Shown: positions 8,601-15,656 of the stretch, in pieces | Numbering within the stretch: position 1 is the first letter of the stretch | Layout of the letters: each line of letters starts with the position of its first letter | Origin: Pyxidicoccus parkwaysis | GTDB lineage: Bacteria; Myxococcota; Myxococcia; Myxococcales; Myxococcaceae | Direction of reading: 5' to 3' | Assembly (NCBI RefSeq): GCF_017301735.1 | Contig: NZ_CP071090.1 | Location: 8,236,001-8,300,000, forward strand | Length of the DNA: 64,000 nucleotides | Made by a program: the position numbers and the translations under genes | The notes under the pieces: generated by a model | What the model was told of the DNA's origin: nothing | What the model saw: only the letters and a program-made list of their open reading frames with translations | The model's database searches: none

Positions 8601-9427
8601 TGCTCACCGTGGAGGCGCTGCGCGACGAGGCCGCGGCCCTGTCCCGCACGCCCGACGCGGAGCGCGCAACAGGCCTGCTGCGCCGCGTGCTGGAGACGAC
8701 GGAGCGGGTGATGGGCCCGGACCATCCGCGGACGGCCATGGCCGCCAACGCCGTGGGCCACCACCTCGTCTCCATCCGCCGCTTCGAGGAAGGCATGCCC
8801 TACCTCCGCCGCGCCATCACGCTGGAGGAGCAGGCGCTGGGCCCCGGGAGCGCCACGCTGAGCGACCCGCTCAACACCCTCGCCGACGCGCTGGAGGCCC
8901 TCGGCCGCCACGCAGAGGCCCGTCCCCTGCGCGAGCGTGCGCTGGCCATGGACCTCAAGGCCCATGGCCCCGCGCATCCGGAGACAGCGGCGGACCTCAC
9001 GGCGCTCGGAGAGCTGGCCCTGCGCGAAGGCAAGATGCACGACGCGGTGGACTTCGCCCGGCGCGGAGTGGAGGCCTACGAGGCCTTGCAGAAGGACCAC
9101 CCGGACGTGGCCGCCCCGCTCACGACGCTGGGACAGGCGCTGCTCGCCCAGGGACAGGCGCGCGAGGCCCACGCCGTGCTCGAACGCGCGCTCGCCCTGC
9201 GCACCCGCACCCCGGGCCCGGGAGGAGACCTCGCGAAGACGCGCTTCGCCCTCGCGCGCGCCCTTGCTTCGAGGGAGCCCGCCCGGGCCCGCGCCCTGGC
9301 CACCCAGGCCCTGGACTTCTACGCCTCGGACGCCACCTTCTCCGCCGAGGCCGGCCACGTCCGCGAGTGGCTCCAGGGCCGCCATGCCGCCACCGTGCGT
9401 CCGGGTCCCAACGGACCCGAGCCCTGA
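5627..9427 (+). CDS. Receptor-type Ser/Thr protein kinase with TPR sensor region
   Basis: About 1266 residues from the proposed GTG at 5627 (GGGAG about 13 bases upstream). Residues 3-35 hold C-x24-H-x3-C-x2-C, a zinc-finger pattern like anti-sigma ZAS/zf-HC2. A Pro/Ala/Ser-rich linker with 16-residue repeats follows. The kinase domain runs about 373-640: glycine loop GSGGMG, VAIK lysine, HRDFKPAN (His498), DFG (518), GTPAYMPPEQ. All catalytic residues are present. A transmembrane helix lies at about 668-688, then a C-terminal TPR region with repeated LRRA/LEEA helices. The C-terminus should be periplasmic. Signalling input is unknown. The frame stays open back to 5405, overlapping the divergent gene, and that was judged non-coding. 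Confidence 0.88.
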   Translation: MSCFDEKTARLLSAGMLPSVEANRLRRHAEGCRHCAGLLTRVTPPGTAAYRTVPAQTQDEVTDRNIPAPRRDARDEAYEESVTEPIVLARLSKARAGASHESEEGRTEVNVSSEPPTLIAPVPVPRAPATIVSAPPLPQEPPTIVSPPVRPEPPTIVSPTPGPVASRGNGGHAPGAAAQVASSMAGNGAGSSKPGKRSATPVPPNAAAPASKPVPSASNSAAPVDAHDAPTPDATAAPAATRPAQVTLIVPPPAPPKGASIRVPPPSQVPNPGTRAPSPERVPSPDRGVSPERAASERAAPSERAASERAGAERVAPSERAAFERAGAERVAPAERAASERASSSQPPPPDGVPTVPGRKLPSEREPGSRATVGRYHILDKLGSGGMGVVYRAYDPELHRRVAIKLLHPDANTIARADGASRLLREAQAMARLSHPNVVSVYDAGTFAGRVFIAMELVDGLSLRHWLRAEHRSWREVLAVFRQAGQGLVAAHAAGLVHRDFKPANVLVNQDGRAQVTDFGLARTTADIEAAEAGRRTSPALVSVLQDDLLESPLTEAGLVMGTPAYMPPEQHEDGRTDARGDQFSFCASLYEALYGQLPFEGKRAEEYLLEVSAGRVRPQPRGSRAPAWLFRAVTRGLSTSPEARYPSMAALLEALHQDPSTTWRQRGVVAASALLLAGALGVTWWVGNRRQTPCVGAETRLSGVWDAQRKTDLQKAFTATGRPHSDEAFTRVAAVLDGFAREWAGMHREACEATRVRGHQSDEVLSLRMACLDRRRSALDAVAGVLAQTDVESLDATLDTAQRLPPVSGCADVEALRRGLPESPEQRARVEALRARVDRATALVDAGRYVQAQEELKAALEQSRASGARPVLAEALELEGRLGLATGDEARARTALHESLLTAQAVRHDQLAARAAARLVTTVSSEPALEEWSIAQARSSIERAGGAPDLEALLQASLGRNAFLRGQYAQAAEAFGRSAQLREKVFGPDHLLTVEALRDEAAALSRTPDAERATGLLRRVLETTERVMGPDHPRTAMAANAVGHHLVSIRRFEEGMPYLRRAITLEEQALGPGSATLSDPLNTLADALEALGRHAEARPLRERALAMDLKAHGPAHPETAADLTALGELALREGKMHDAVDFARRGVEAYEALQKDHPDVAAPLTTLGQALLAQGQAREAHAVLERALALRTRTPGPGGDLAKTRFALARALASREPARARALATQALDFYASDATFSAEAGHVREWLQGRHAATVRPGPNGPEP
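6534..6650 (+). repeat. 48-bp tandem repeat in kinase linker
   Basis: About two copies of a 48-bp unit encode E-R-A-A-S-E-R-A-G-A-E-R-V-A-P-S and variants, flanked by more degenerate SERA/AERV units. This is the low-complexity linker between the zinc finger and the kinase domain. Confidence 0.6.
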
Positions 9428-9454
9428 CGTAGGACGTCCGCACCTCGAGCGCGT

Positions 9455-9474
9455 GCGGGCCGCGGCCGGCCCGC
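9455..9474 (+). terminator. Hairpin after the receptor kinase gene
   Basis: GCGGGCCG (9455-9462) and CGGCCCGC (9467-9474) form a perfect 8-bp stem with a 4-base loop, 27 bases after the kinase stop and before RNase J. It lacks a T-run but is very stable. Confidence 0.55.
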
Positions 9475-9574
9475 CCGTCAGGAGGGCGGACAATCGGGCG
9501 CATCCGCCCTTCTGCCTCCCCGGCATGCAACTTTCCGACACGCGCGACGGAGTGAGTCCTTAGACTTCCGGCAA

Positions 9575-11215
9575 ATGCTTCACGTCATTCCCCTGGGCGG
9601 CCTCGGCGAAATCGGCCTCAACTCCATGGTCGTCGCCTGTCGCGGGGAGATGCTGCTCATCGACGCCGGGCTGATGTTCCCCACTGCGGGGATGCCCGGC
9701 GTGGACATCATCATCCCGGACTTCACCCACCTGAAGCAGAACGCCGCCCAGCTCAAGGGCGTGGTGCTGACGCACGGCCACGAGGACCACCTGGGCGCGC
9801 TCCCCTACCTGCTCAACGAGGTGCCCGTCCCCGTCTACGGCACGCGCTTCACGCTGGCCATGGCGCGCCACCGGCTCAACGAATTGGGCCTGGAGGCGGA
9901 CCTGCGCGAAATCGAGCCGCGCGAGCCCTTCCACGTCGGCACCGCGTTCAAGGTGGAGGCAAGCCGCGTCACGCACACCGTGCCGGACGCGGTGGGCTAC
10001 ATCATCCGCACCCCCGAAGGCACGCTCATCCACACCGGCGACTTCAAGCTGGACCCGGACCCCATCGACGGGCTGCGCACGGACCTGGAGCGCTGGGGCG
10101 CGGCCGGCGAGGAAGGCGTGCTGTGCCTCCTGTCGGACTCCACCAACTCCGAGCTGACGGAGGAGACGGGCAGCGAGCGCGTGGTGGAGCAGACCTTCGA
10201 GCGCCTCTTCACCGGCGCCACCGGCCGCATCATCGTCGCGCTCTTCTCCTCCAACCTCCACCGCGTGCGTCACCTGCTCGCGCTGTGCGAGCGGCTGGGG
10301 CGCAAGGTGGCCCTCCAGGGCCGCAGCATGATTCGCAACGTGGAGATGGCGCGAGAGCTGGGCTACCTCGACGTGCCCGACTCGCTCTTCATCCACGTGG
10401 ACACGGTGCCGCAGCTTCCCGCCCACCGCGTGCTGGTGCTCACCACCGGCGCGCAGGGCGAGCCGCGCGCGGGACTCTCCCAGCTCGCCTCCGGAGACGG
10501 GCCCGTGCGCCTGGACCCGGGGGATTTGGTGGTGCTCAGCTCGCGCCCCATCCCCGGCAACGAGCGCTCCGTGGGCGCGCTCATCGACGAGCTCCAGTGG
10601 CGCGGCGCGCGCGTCGCCTACGCGCAGCTGGAGCCAGGCGTCCACGTCTCCGGCCACGCCAGCCGGCCGCAGCAGCGGCGCGTGCTGGATTTGGTGAAGC
10701 CGCGCCACTTCGTCCCCGTGCACGGCGAGGGCCGCCACCTGCACCGCCACCTCGCCACCGCGCGCGAGGCCGGCATGGAGCCCGCGCAGTGCCTGCTCGC
10801 GCAGGACGGAGACGTCGTCACCTTCGAGCAGGGCCGGGGCCGCTTCAGCGGCAGCGTGCCGTCGGGCCGCGTCCTGAAGGACCGCTCCAGCAGCGGCATC
10901 ATCACGCCTGATGCCCTCCAGGAGCGAGTGAGGCTGTCCGAGACGGGCATGGTGGCCGCCGTCGTCGTCCTCCAGCGGGACAACCAGAAGCTGGTGGCCG
11001 GGCCGCAGCTGTCCGGTCAGGGACTGAACCTGGACGAGCAGGTGGTGCTACCCCGGGTTGCCCAGGAGGCCCGGTCCATTTTCGAGGAGTTGTCACCCCA
11101 GCTGCGGGGGGATGACGCCCTGGTGCGAGAAGAGCTCACCCGGGCGGTGCGCCGCGCCTTCAAGCTGTACACCGCCCGGCGCCCGCTGGTGGTGCCCATG
11201 GTCGTCCGGGTGTAG
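9575..11215 (+). CDS. rnj: Ribonuclease J
   Basis: 546 residues, normal length for RNase J, the metallo-beta-lactamase/beta-CASP ribonuclease of mRNA decay and rRNA processing. Seen: the GGLGEIGLN start, the zinc motif THGHEDH (HxHxDH at 67-72), LIHTGDFK, the beta-CASP region with LFSSNLHRV and a late HVSGHAS motif, then PVHGEGRHLHRH near 390. The C-terminal third is the usual RNase J alpha/beta tail. The ATG follows the 147-bp gap after the kinase gene. It heads a compact plus-strand run with yajQ, an exported protein and rimO. Cytoplasmic. Confidence 0.95.
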   Translation: MLHVIPLGGLGEIGLNSMVVACRGEMLLIDAGLMFPTAGMPGVDIIIPDFTHLKQNAAQLKGVVLTHGHEDHLGALPYLLNEVPVPVYGTRFTLAMARHRLNELGLEADLREIEPREPFHVGTAFKVEASRVTHTVPDAVGYIIRTPEGTLIHTGDFKLDPDPIDGLRTDLERWGAAGEEGVLCLLSDSTNSELTEETGSERVVEQTFERLFTGATGRIIVALFSSNLHRVRHLLALCERLGRKVALQGRSMIRNVEMARELGYLDVPDSLFIHVDTVPQLPAHRVLVLTTGAQGEPRAGLSQLASGDGPVRLDPGDLVVLSSRPIPGNERSVGALIDELQWRGARVAYAQLEPGVHVSGHASRPQQRRVLDLVKPRHFVPVHGEGRHLHRHLATAREAGMEPAQCLLAQDGDVVTFEQGRGRFSGSVPSGRVLKDRSSSGIITPDALQERVRLSETGMVAAVVVLQRDNQKLVAGPQLSGQGLNLDEQVVLPRVAQEARSIFEELSPQLRGDDALVREELTRAVRRAFKLYTARRPLVVPMVVRV

Positions 11216-11236
11216 GTGTGGTAAGGGCCCCGGCCG

Positions 11237-11734
11237 ATGCCATCCTTCGACGTCGTCTCGAAAATCGACCTCGCCGAGCTCGACAACGCGGTCAACCAGA
11301 CCAAGAAGGAGCTCAGCACCCGCTATGACTTCCAGGGCGCCCAGGCGGACGTCGTGGTCGCCCCGGACCATACCGCCATCACCGTGAAGGCCAACAGCGA
11401 GGAGCGCGTCCAGGCCGCCAAGGAAGTCCTCCTGGCGAAGCTGGCCAAGCGCAACATCAGCCTCCGCGCGCTGGAGTATGGCGACATCGAGAAGACGGGC
11501 CTGCACAACGTGAAGCAGGTCATCAAGCTCCAGCAGGGCATCCCGGTGGAGAAGTCCAAGGAGCTGGTGAAGCTGCTGAAGGACTCGAAGATGAAGGTGC
11601 AGGGCTCCATCCAGGCGGACCAGCTCCGCGTCACCGGGAAGAACAGGGATGACCTGCAGGCCGCCATCGCCCTGTTCCGCAAGGAGCAGGACCGGCTGAA
11701 GCTGGACATGCAGTTCACCAACTTCCGCGACTAG
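11237..11734 (+). CDS. yajQ: YajQ family nucleotide-binding protein
   Basis: 165 residues, full length for the family. Seen: the N-terminal MPSFDVVSKID, ELDNAVNQ, STRYDFQG, GKNRDDLQAAIA and the terminal LQFTNFRD-like MQFTNFRD. YajQ proteins have two ferredoxin-like halves, bind RNA or nucleotides, and in Xanthomonas bind cyclic di-GMP. Cyclic di-GMP binding here is inferred from the family. It starts 21 bases after the RNase J stop, so is probably co-transcribed; the shared RNA theme fits. Cytoplasmic. Confidence 0.93.
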   Translation: MPSFDVVSKIDLAELDNAVNQTKKELSTRYDFQGAQADVVVAPDHTAITVKANSEERVQAAKEVLLAKLAKRNISLRALEYGDIEKTGLHNVKQVIKLQQGIPVEKSKELVKLLKDSKMKVQGSIQADQLRVTGKNRDDLQAAIALFRKEQDRLKLDMQFTNFRD

Positions 11735-11746
11735 AGAAGACGCCCC

Positions 11747-12856
11747 ATGCGCGCCGCCGCCGCCCTGTCCCTCTTCATGCTCTGCGTTCCGGCCGTGGCC
11801 TCCGCCCAGGACGTGCGTCCCTCCAAGCCGGTGCCCACGCTGACGAAGGCGCCGGGCTTCCAGGGAGGCCTCAAGGGCATCGCCTCGCCGCTGGTGCTCA
11901 AGCCCGTGGCGGCTCCGGGCGCCACCGCGTCCTTCACCGCGAAGGTGGGCTTCCGCAAGGACACGCTCTACGTGGGCGCGGAGGTGACGGACGACCAGCT
12001 CGGCGCGTCCGACATGCTGAACGTGTCCCTCTTCTTCCCGGGCGCGGGCCCCACCGCCACCGGCTACACGTGGCGCTTCGCCTTCGATGGCAAGCGAGCG
12101 TCCGGCCCGGAGAGCGGCACGCCGGCCTTCGCCCAGGAGAAGGTGAACGCGGCCGTGCAGCGCCGGGGCAACACGCTGGAGCTGATGGCCGCCATCCCCG
12201 TGCGCGCCTTCCCTCGCTTCCCGGCGAACCCGAAGGAGCCGCTGGTGATGGACCTGTGCCTCACCTACGAGGACGTGGACGGCTCGGGCGGCAAGGCGGT
12301 GCCCGTCTCCAACTGCAAGAACGGCGGCATGGTGGGTGACGCGCTCCGGATTCCGGACGACATGCGCAAGTCGCTCAAGCTGAAGCCGCCGGAGGCCGTC
12401 ATCGCGCTGGAGCCCGCGAAGGACGGCTGGCTGGGGTGGGACCTGCTCAGCCACCCGGCCTGGGCACAGGCAGACGCGCCCCTGACTCCCGTCTCGCTGA
12501 GGGCGCTGGTGGCGCCGGAGTCGCTGGAGGCGGAGAAGGCAGGCGTGAATGTCCCGGAGACGCTCAGCCTGCCGGACGGGCGCCCGGTCGTCTCGGTGCT
12601 CACGGGGAAGAATCCCTATGCCGTCGACGGTCGGTGTGACGCCGAAAGCGAGGTGCGGATGGGGCTGTACCTCGTTACGGGGAAGACGGCGCTTCGGGTG
12701 CTCGAGTGGCCGGCCGCCACCTGCGCGCTGGGCCGGGCCGCTTCGATGGAGCTGGATGAAGAGGGAGCGCTGACCATCGGTTACTCGAACGGCGCGACCA
12801 TGAACTTCGCCTGGAGTGGAAACCACTTCGAGCGAACCGAACTCGGAAAGCGGTAG
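11747..12856 (+). CDS. Exported protein with CBM9/DOMON-like beta-sandwich domain
   Basis: 369 residues with a clear Sec signal (MRAAAALSLF... to ASA-Q), so probably periplasmic. The first half of the mature protein has strands such as ASFTAKVGFRKDTLYVGAEVTD, then WRFAFDG and ELMAAIPVRAF. This resembles family-9 carbohydrate-binding or DOMON-type sandwiches. The C-terminal half contains TGKNPYAVDGRC and is not recognised. It starts 12 bases after yajQ and ends 5 bases before rimO, so is translated within that run. Ligand and role unknown. Confidence 0.72.
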   Translation: MRAAAALSLFMLCVPAVASAQDVRPSKPVPTLTKAPGFQGGLKGIASPLVLKPVAAPGATASFTAKVGFRKDTLYVGAEVTDDQLGASDMLNVSLFFPGAGPTATGYTWRFAFDGKRASGPESGTPAFAQEKVNAAVQRRGNTLELMAAIPVRAFPRFPANPKEPLVMDLCLTYEDVDGSGGKAVPVSNCKNGGMVGDALRIPDDMRKSLKLKPPEAVIALEPAKDGWLGWDLLSHPAWAQADAPLTPVSLRALVAPESLEAEKAGVNVPETLSLPDGRPVVSVLTGKNPYAVDGRCDAESEVRMGLYLVTGKTALRVLEWPAATCALGRAASMELDEEGALTIGYSNGATMNFAWSGNHFERTELGKR

Positions 12857-12861
12857 ACGCA

Positions 12862-14286
12862 GTGGAAGACACCAAGAGCCTGTACATGATGACCCTCGGC
12901 TGCCCGAAGAACCGGGTGGACTCCGAGGTGATGCTGGGCACGTTGCAGCACCACGGCTACAAGCTGGTGCAGGAGGCCTCCGAAGCCCAGGTCATCGTGG
13001 TCAACACGTGTGCCTTCATCGGCCCTGCGAAGCAGGAGTCGGTGGACTCCATCCTGGAGATGGCGGAGCTGAAGAAGTCCGGCGCCTGCAAGACGCTGGT
13101 GGTGACGGGCTGTCTGTCCCAGCGCTACGGCCAGGAGCTGGCGAAGGAGATGCCGGAGGTCGACCACTTCCTCGGCACCAGCGCCTACGCGCAGATTGGC
13201 GACCTGCTCGCCGCCGAGGCATCGCCGCGTCAGGTGATTCCGGACCCCGACTACATCCACGACGCCAACACGCCGCGCGTCAACTCGATGCCGAAGTACA
13301 CGGCGTACCTCAAGGTGTCCGAGGGCTGCGACAACGCCTGCGCCTTCTGCATCATCCCCACGCTGCGCGGAGGCCAGCGCTCGCGCCCCATCGACGACAT
13401 CGTCACCGAGGCGACTCGGCTGGCGGAGAGCGGCGTGCAGGAGCTGAACCTCGTCGCGCAGGACCTCACCGCGTACGGGCATGACCTGCCGGGCAAGCCG
13501 AAGCTGCACGACTTGCTCAAGGCGCTGGTGAAGGTGGACGTGAAGTGGATTCGCCTCCACTACGCCTACCCGCGCGTGTTCCCGGACGAGCTCATCGACG
13601 TCATGGCCACGGAGCCGAAGATTGCCCGGTACCTGGACATGCCGGTGCAGCACGTCAGCGACAAGCTGCTCCTGTCGATGAAGCGCGGCCGCAACTCGGA
13701 GTTCCTCAAGAGCCTGCTGGCGAAGCTGCGCGAGCGCGTGCCCGGGCTGGTGATGCGCACGTCGCTCATCGTCGGCCTGCCGGGGGAGACGGAAGAAGAC
13801 TTCGAGATGCTGAAGGAGTTCGTGAAGCAGCAGCGCTTCGAGCGGCTCGGCGTCTTCCAGTACTCCGACGAGGAGGGCACCGCGGCGTACGACTTGCCGG
13901 ACAAGGTGCCGCAGAAGACGATTGAGCGCCGGTGGCGCGAGGTGATGGCCATCCAGAAGCGCATCAACCGCGAGCAGAACAAGAAGCTCGTGGGGAAGCG
14001 GCTGGAGGTGCTGGTGGAGGGCCCCGCGCCCGAGACGGAGCACCTGCTGGTGGGGCGCCACCAGGGCCAGGCGCCGGACATCGACGGCATGGTCTACATC
14101 AACGATGGCCTGGCGTACCCGGGGGAACTCGTCACCGTGGAGGTGACGGAGGCCCACGACTACGACCTCGTGGCCCGCGTGGTGGAGCGCCCGGACCCGA
14201 AGCAGCGCCAGCACACCGCGCGCGATGCGCACCCCGCGCCCGTGTCGCTGGGCACCAAGCCGCGCACGGCGACGCACGCGGAGTAG
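12862..14286 (+). CDS. rimO: Ribosomal protein S12 methylthiotransferase RimO
   Basis: 474 residues. RimO is a radical-SAM enzyme that adds a methylthio group to an Asp of ribosomal protein S12. Seen: the UPF0004 N-terminal domain (TLGCPKNRVDSE, NTCAFI, VTGCLSQRY) with its three Cys, the radical-SAM CxxxCxxC at Cys156/160/163 (EGCDNACAFC), PTLRGGQRSRP, SLIVGLPGETEEDFE, and a C-terminal TRAM domain. LGCPKN with MLG separates it from MiaB. The GTG start at 12862 lies 5 bases after the previous stop. A C-terminal tail of about 25 residues beyond TRAM is unremarkable. Confidence 0.95.
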   Translation: MEDTKSLYMMTLGCPKNRVDSEVMLGTLQHHGYKLVQEASEAQVIVVNTCAFIGPAKQESVDSILEMAELKKSGACKTLVVTGCLSQRYGQELAKEMPEVDHFLGTSAYAQIGDLLAAEASPRQVIPDPDYIHDANTPRVNSMPKYTAYLKVSEGCDNACAFCIIPTLRGGQRSRPIDDIVTEATRLAESGVQELNLVAQDLTAYGHDLPGKPKLHDLLKALVKVDVKWIRLHYAYPRVFPDELIDVMATEPKIARYLDMPVQHVSDKLLLSMKRGRNSEFLKSLLAKLRERVPGLVMRTSLIVGLPGETEEDFEMLKEFVKQQRFERLGVFQYSDEEGTAAYDLPDKVPQKTIERRWREVMAIQKRINREQNKKLVGKRLEVLVEGPAPETEHLLVGRHQGQAPDIDGMVYINDGLAYPGELVTVEVTEAHDYDLVARVVERPDPKQRQHTARDAHPAPVSLGTKPRTATHAE

Positions 14287-14305
14287 GTCGGTTGTTGGCA
14301 GTGCC

Positions 14306-14334
14306 CCGGGCCGGGTGATGACGCCACGGCCCGG
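14306..14334. terminator. Hairpin after rimO
   Basis: CCGGGCCG (14306-14313) and CGGCCCGG (14327-14334) form a perfect 8-bp stem around 13 bases, 20 bases after the rimO stop in a convergent gap. No T-run. Confidence 0.55.
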
Positions 14335-14345
14335 CGATGTGTTCA

Positions 14346-14394
14346 GCGGGCCCGTCGTCCGAGCGTGATTCCACGCCGCTCGGGCCGGGCCCGC
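14346..14394. terminator. Nested hairpin in the same convergent gap
   Basis: Outer arms GCGGGCCC (14346-14353) and GGGCCCGC (14387-14394) enclose inner arms CCGAGCG (14359-14365) and CGCTCGG (14377-14383). It lies 42 bases beyond the stop of the minus-strand gene and is placed to end that transcript. The rest of the 150-bp gap holds nothing else I can identify. Confidence 0.55.
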
Positions 14395-14436
14395 GATGCT
14401 GCTCGGCCCAGAGGGCGTGCGCGGGTGGCATCGCGC

Positions 14437-15405
14437 CTACTTCGACGCGGCTTCTTCCAGGATGATGCGGCGGCCCGGGCTGACGGCGTGCAGCCGCTCG
14501 GCCAGCTTCTCGCGCTCCTTCTGGTTTCCCTTCGGCAGCGCGGCCAGCTTCTCGTGCAGCTCGCGCGCCGTCTCGTCGTACCAGTCCTGGCGCGCATTGC
14601 CGCCCGACGCGAGGTAGTTGGCGACGCCCGCCAGGAGCACGCAGGCGTTTTCCCAGCCCGGGTCCTGCGCGGAGCCACCCTCGTTGCGGGTGAGGACGAT
14701 GGCGTCCCCCAGCCGCATCCCCTGCCCCAGGTACACGTTGACGAGGGAGAACGCCGCGCCGCCCGACGGCTCGCGCAGGCACAGCCACAGGAACCAGTAG
14801 CGCCCCTCGGGCGCGGGAGACTCCACCGCGTAGATTTCCGTAATCGGCGCCAGGCCTCCGCCGGGCAGCCGGCCCACGAGGCCGACCTCTTCGGGTACCA
14901 CCAGCACCAGCGAGTCCACGGGAAGCTTCAGCCCGTCGCAGGGCAGCGTAGGCGGAGTCTCTCGGAGGAAGCGCAGGGCGAGGTCCGCCGTCACCTCGTA
15001 GCGCTGCCGGCCGCGCTGCTCGTGGGCGACGAGGTGCCAGTGCCGGAGGACCGTCTGGAAGGTGGACTGGCGAAGCTGCTCGCGGGCCTCGGGCGTGTTG
15101 ATGCCGCGCCGCTCGCTGATGTCGTCCAGGGCGAAGCGCATCGCCTCCGCCATCTCCTTGTCCTTCATGAGGTCGACGTAGCGCGTGTAGCCCACACGTG
15201 CGGCCACGCGCTCGACGACGGCGAGCAGCGCGTAGCGGACGGCGCCCGCAGCCTCTTCGGTGGACAGACTCCCACGCTCCATGTCCTTCGCGAGCACGCG
15301 CTGCATCCGCGTGAAGCCCTCCTTCTCCAGGTATTGGCGGGCCAGCTCGATGGAACGGTGCTGCTCGGTGTACTGACGGTCGAACTCGGTCGGGGGCGGT
15401 CGCAT
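14437..15405 (-). CDS. Hypothetical cytoplasmic protein
   Basis: 322 residues, not recognised. No signal peptide or membrane segment. The N-terminal third is helical and charged (TEFDRQYTEQHRS, VRYALLAVVERVAARVGYTRY). The middle contains LPVDSLVLVVPEEVGLVGRLPGG and the C-terminus is basic and helical. It is the last gene of the minus-strand run that begins at rplU, separated from its upstream neighbour by 251 bp in which I see no gene or clear promoter. Codon use matches its neighbours. The ATG at 15405 was chosen because the frame has no better start upstream. Confidence 0.7.
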   Translation of the reverse strand: MRPPPTEFDRQYTEQHRSIELARQYLEKEGFTRMQRVLAKDMERGSLSTEEAAGAVRYALLAVVERVAARVGYTRYVDLMKDKEMAEAMRFALDDISERRGINTPEAREQLRQSTFQTVLRHWHLVAHEQRGRQRYEVTADLALRFLRETPPTLPCDGLKLPVDSLVLVVPEEVGLVGRLPGGGLAPITEIYAVESPAPEGRYWFLWLCLREPSGGAAFSLVNVYLGQGMRLGDAIVLTRNEGGSAQDPGWENACVLLAGVANYLASGGNARQDWYDETARELHEKLAALPKGNQKEREKLAERLHAVSPGRRIILEEAASK

Positions 15406-15656
15406 GAAGGTGGAGCAGTCGTGAGGCGTGGAGCCCGGAGGAGAACGCAGGCCCCGCCGCCTGTCCAGGCAACCCGCGTGGGACTGTCGCGAACCTCCGT
15501 CAGTCCGCCAGCCCTCCGCCCCGCCCGCCGCCTACGTGCCACAAGGGCTGGCACCTGGCTTCCTTGCCCGAGCCGCCGTGTCCGTGGCGCCGCTGGGCTC
15601 GTTGGAGCCTTTCACGTCCCCAGTCGTGCGGCGCCCCTCGCGGTGGGCTCGTGCGG

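Noticed and set aside
14287..14436. Small RNA gene in the convergent gap after rimO
   Set aside because: The two hairpins are fully explained as terminators, and no promoter is visible within the gap.
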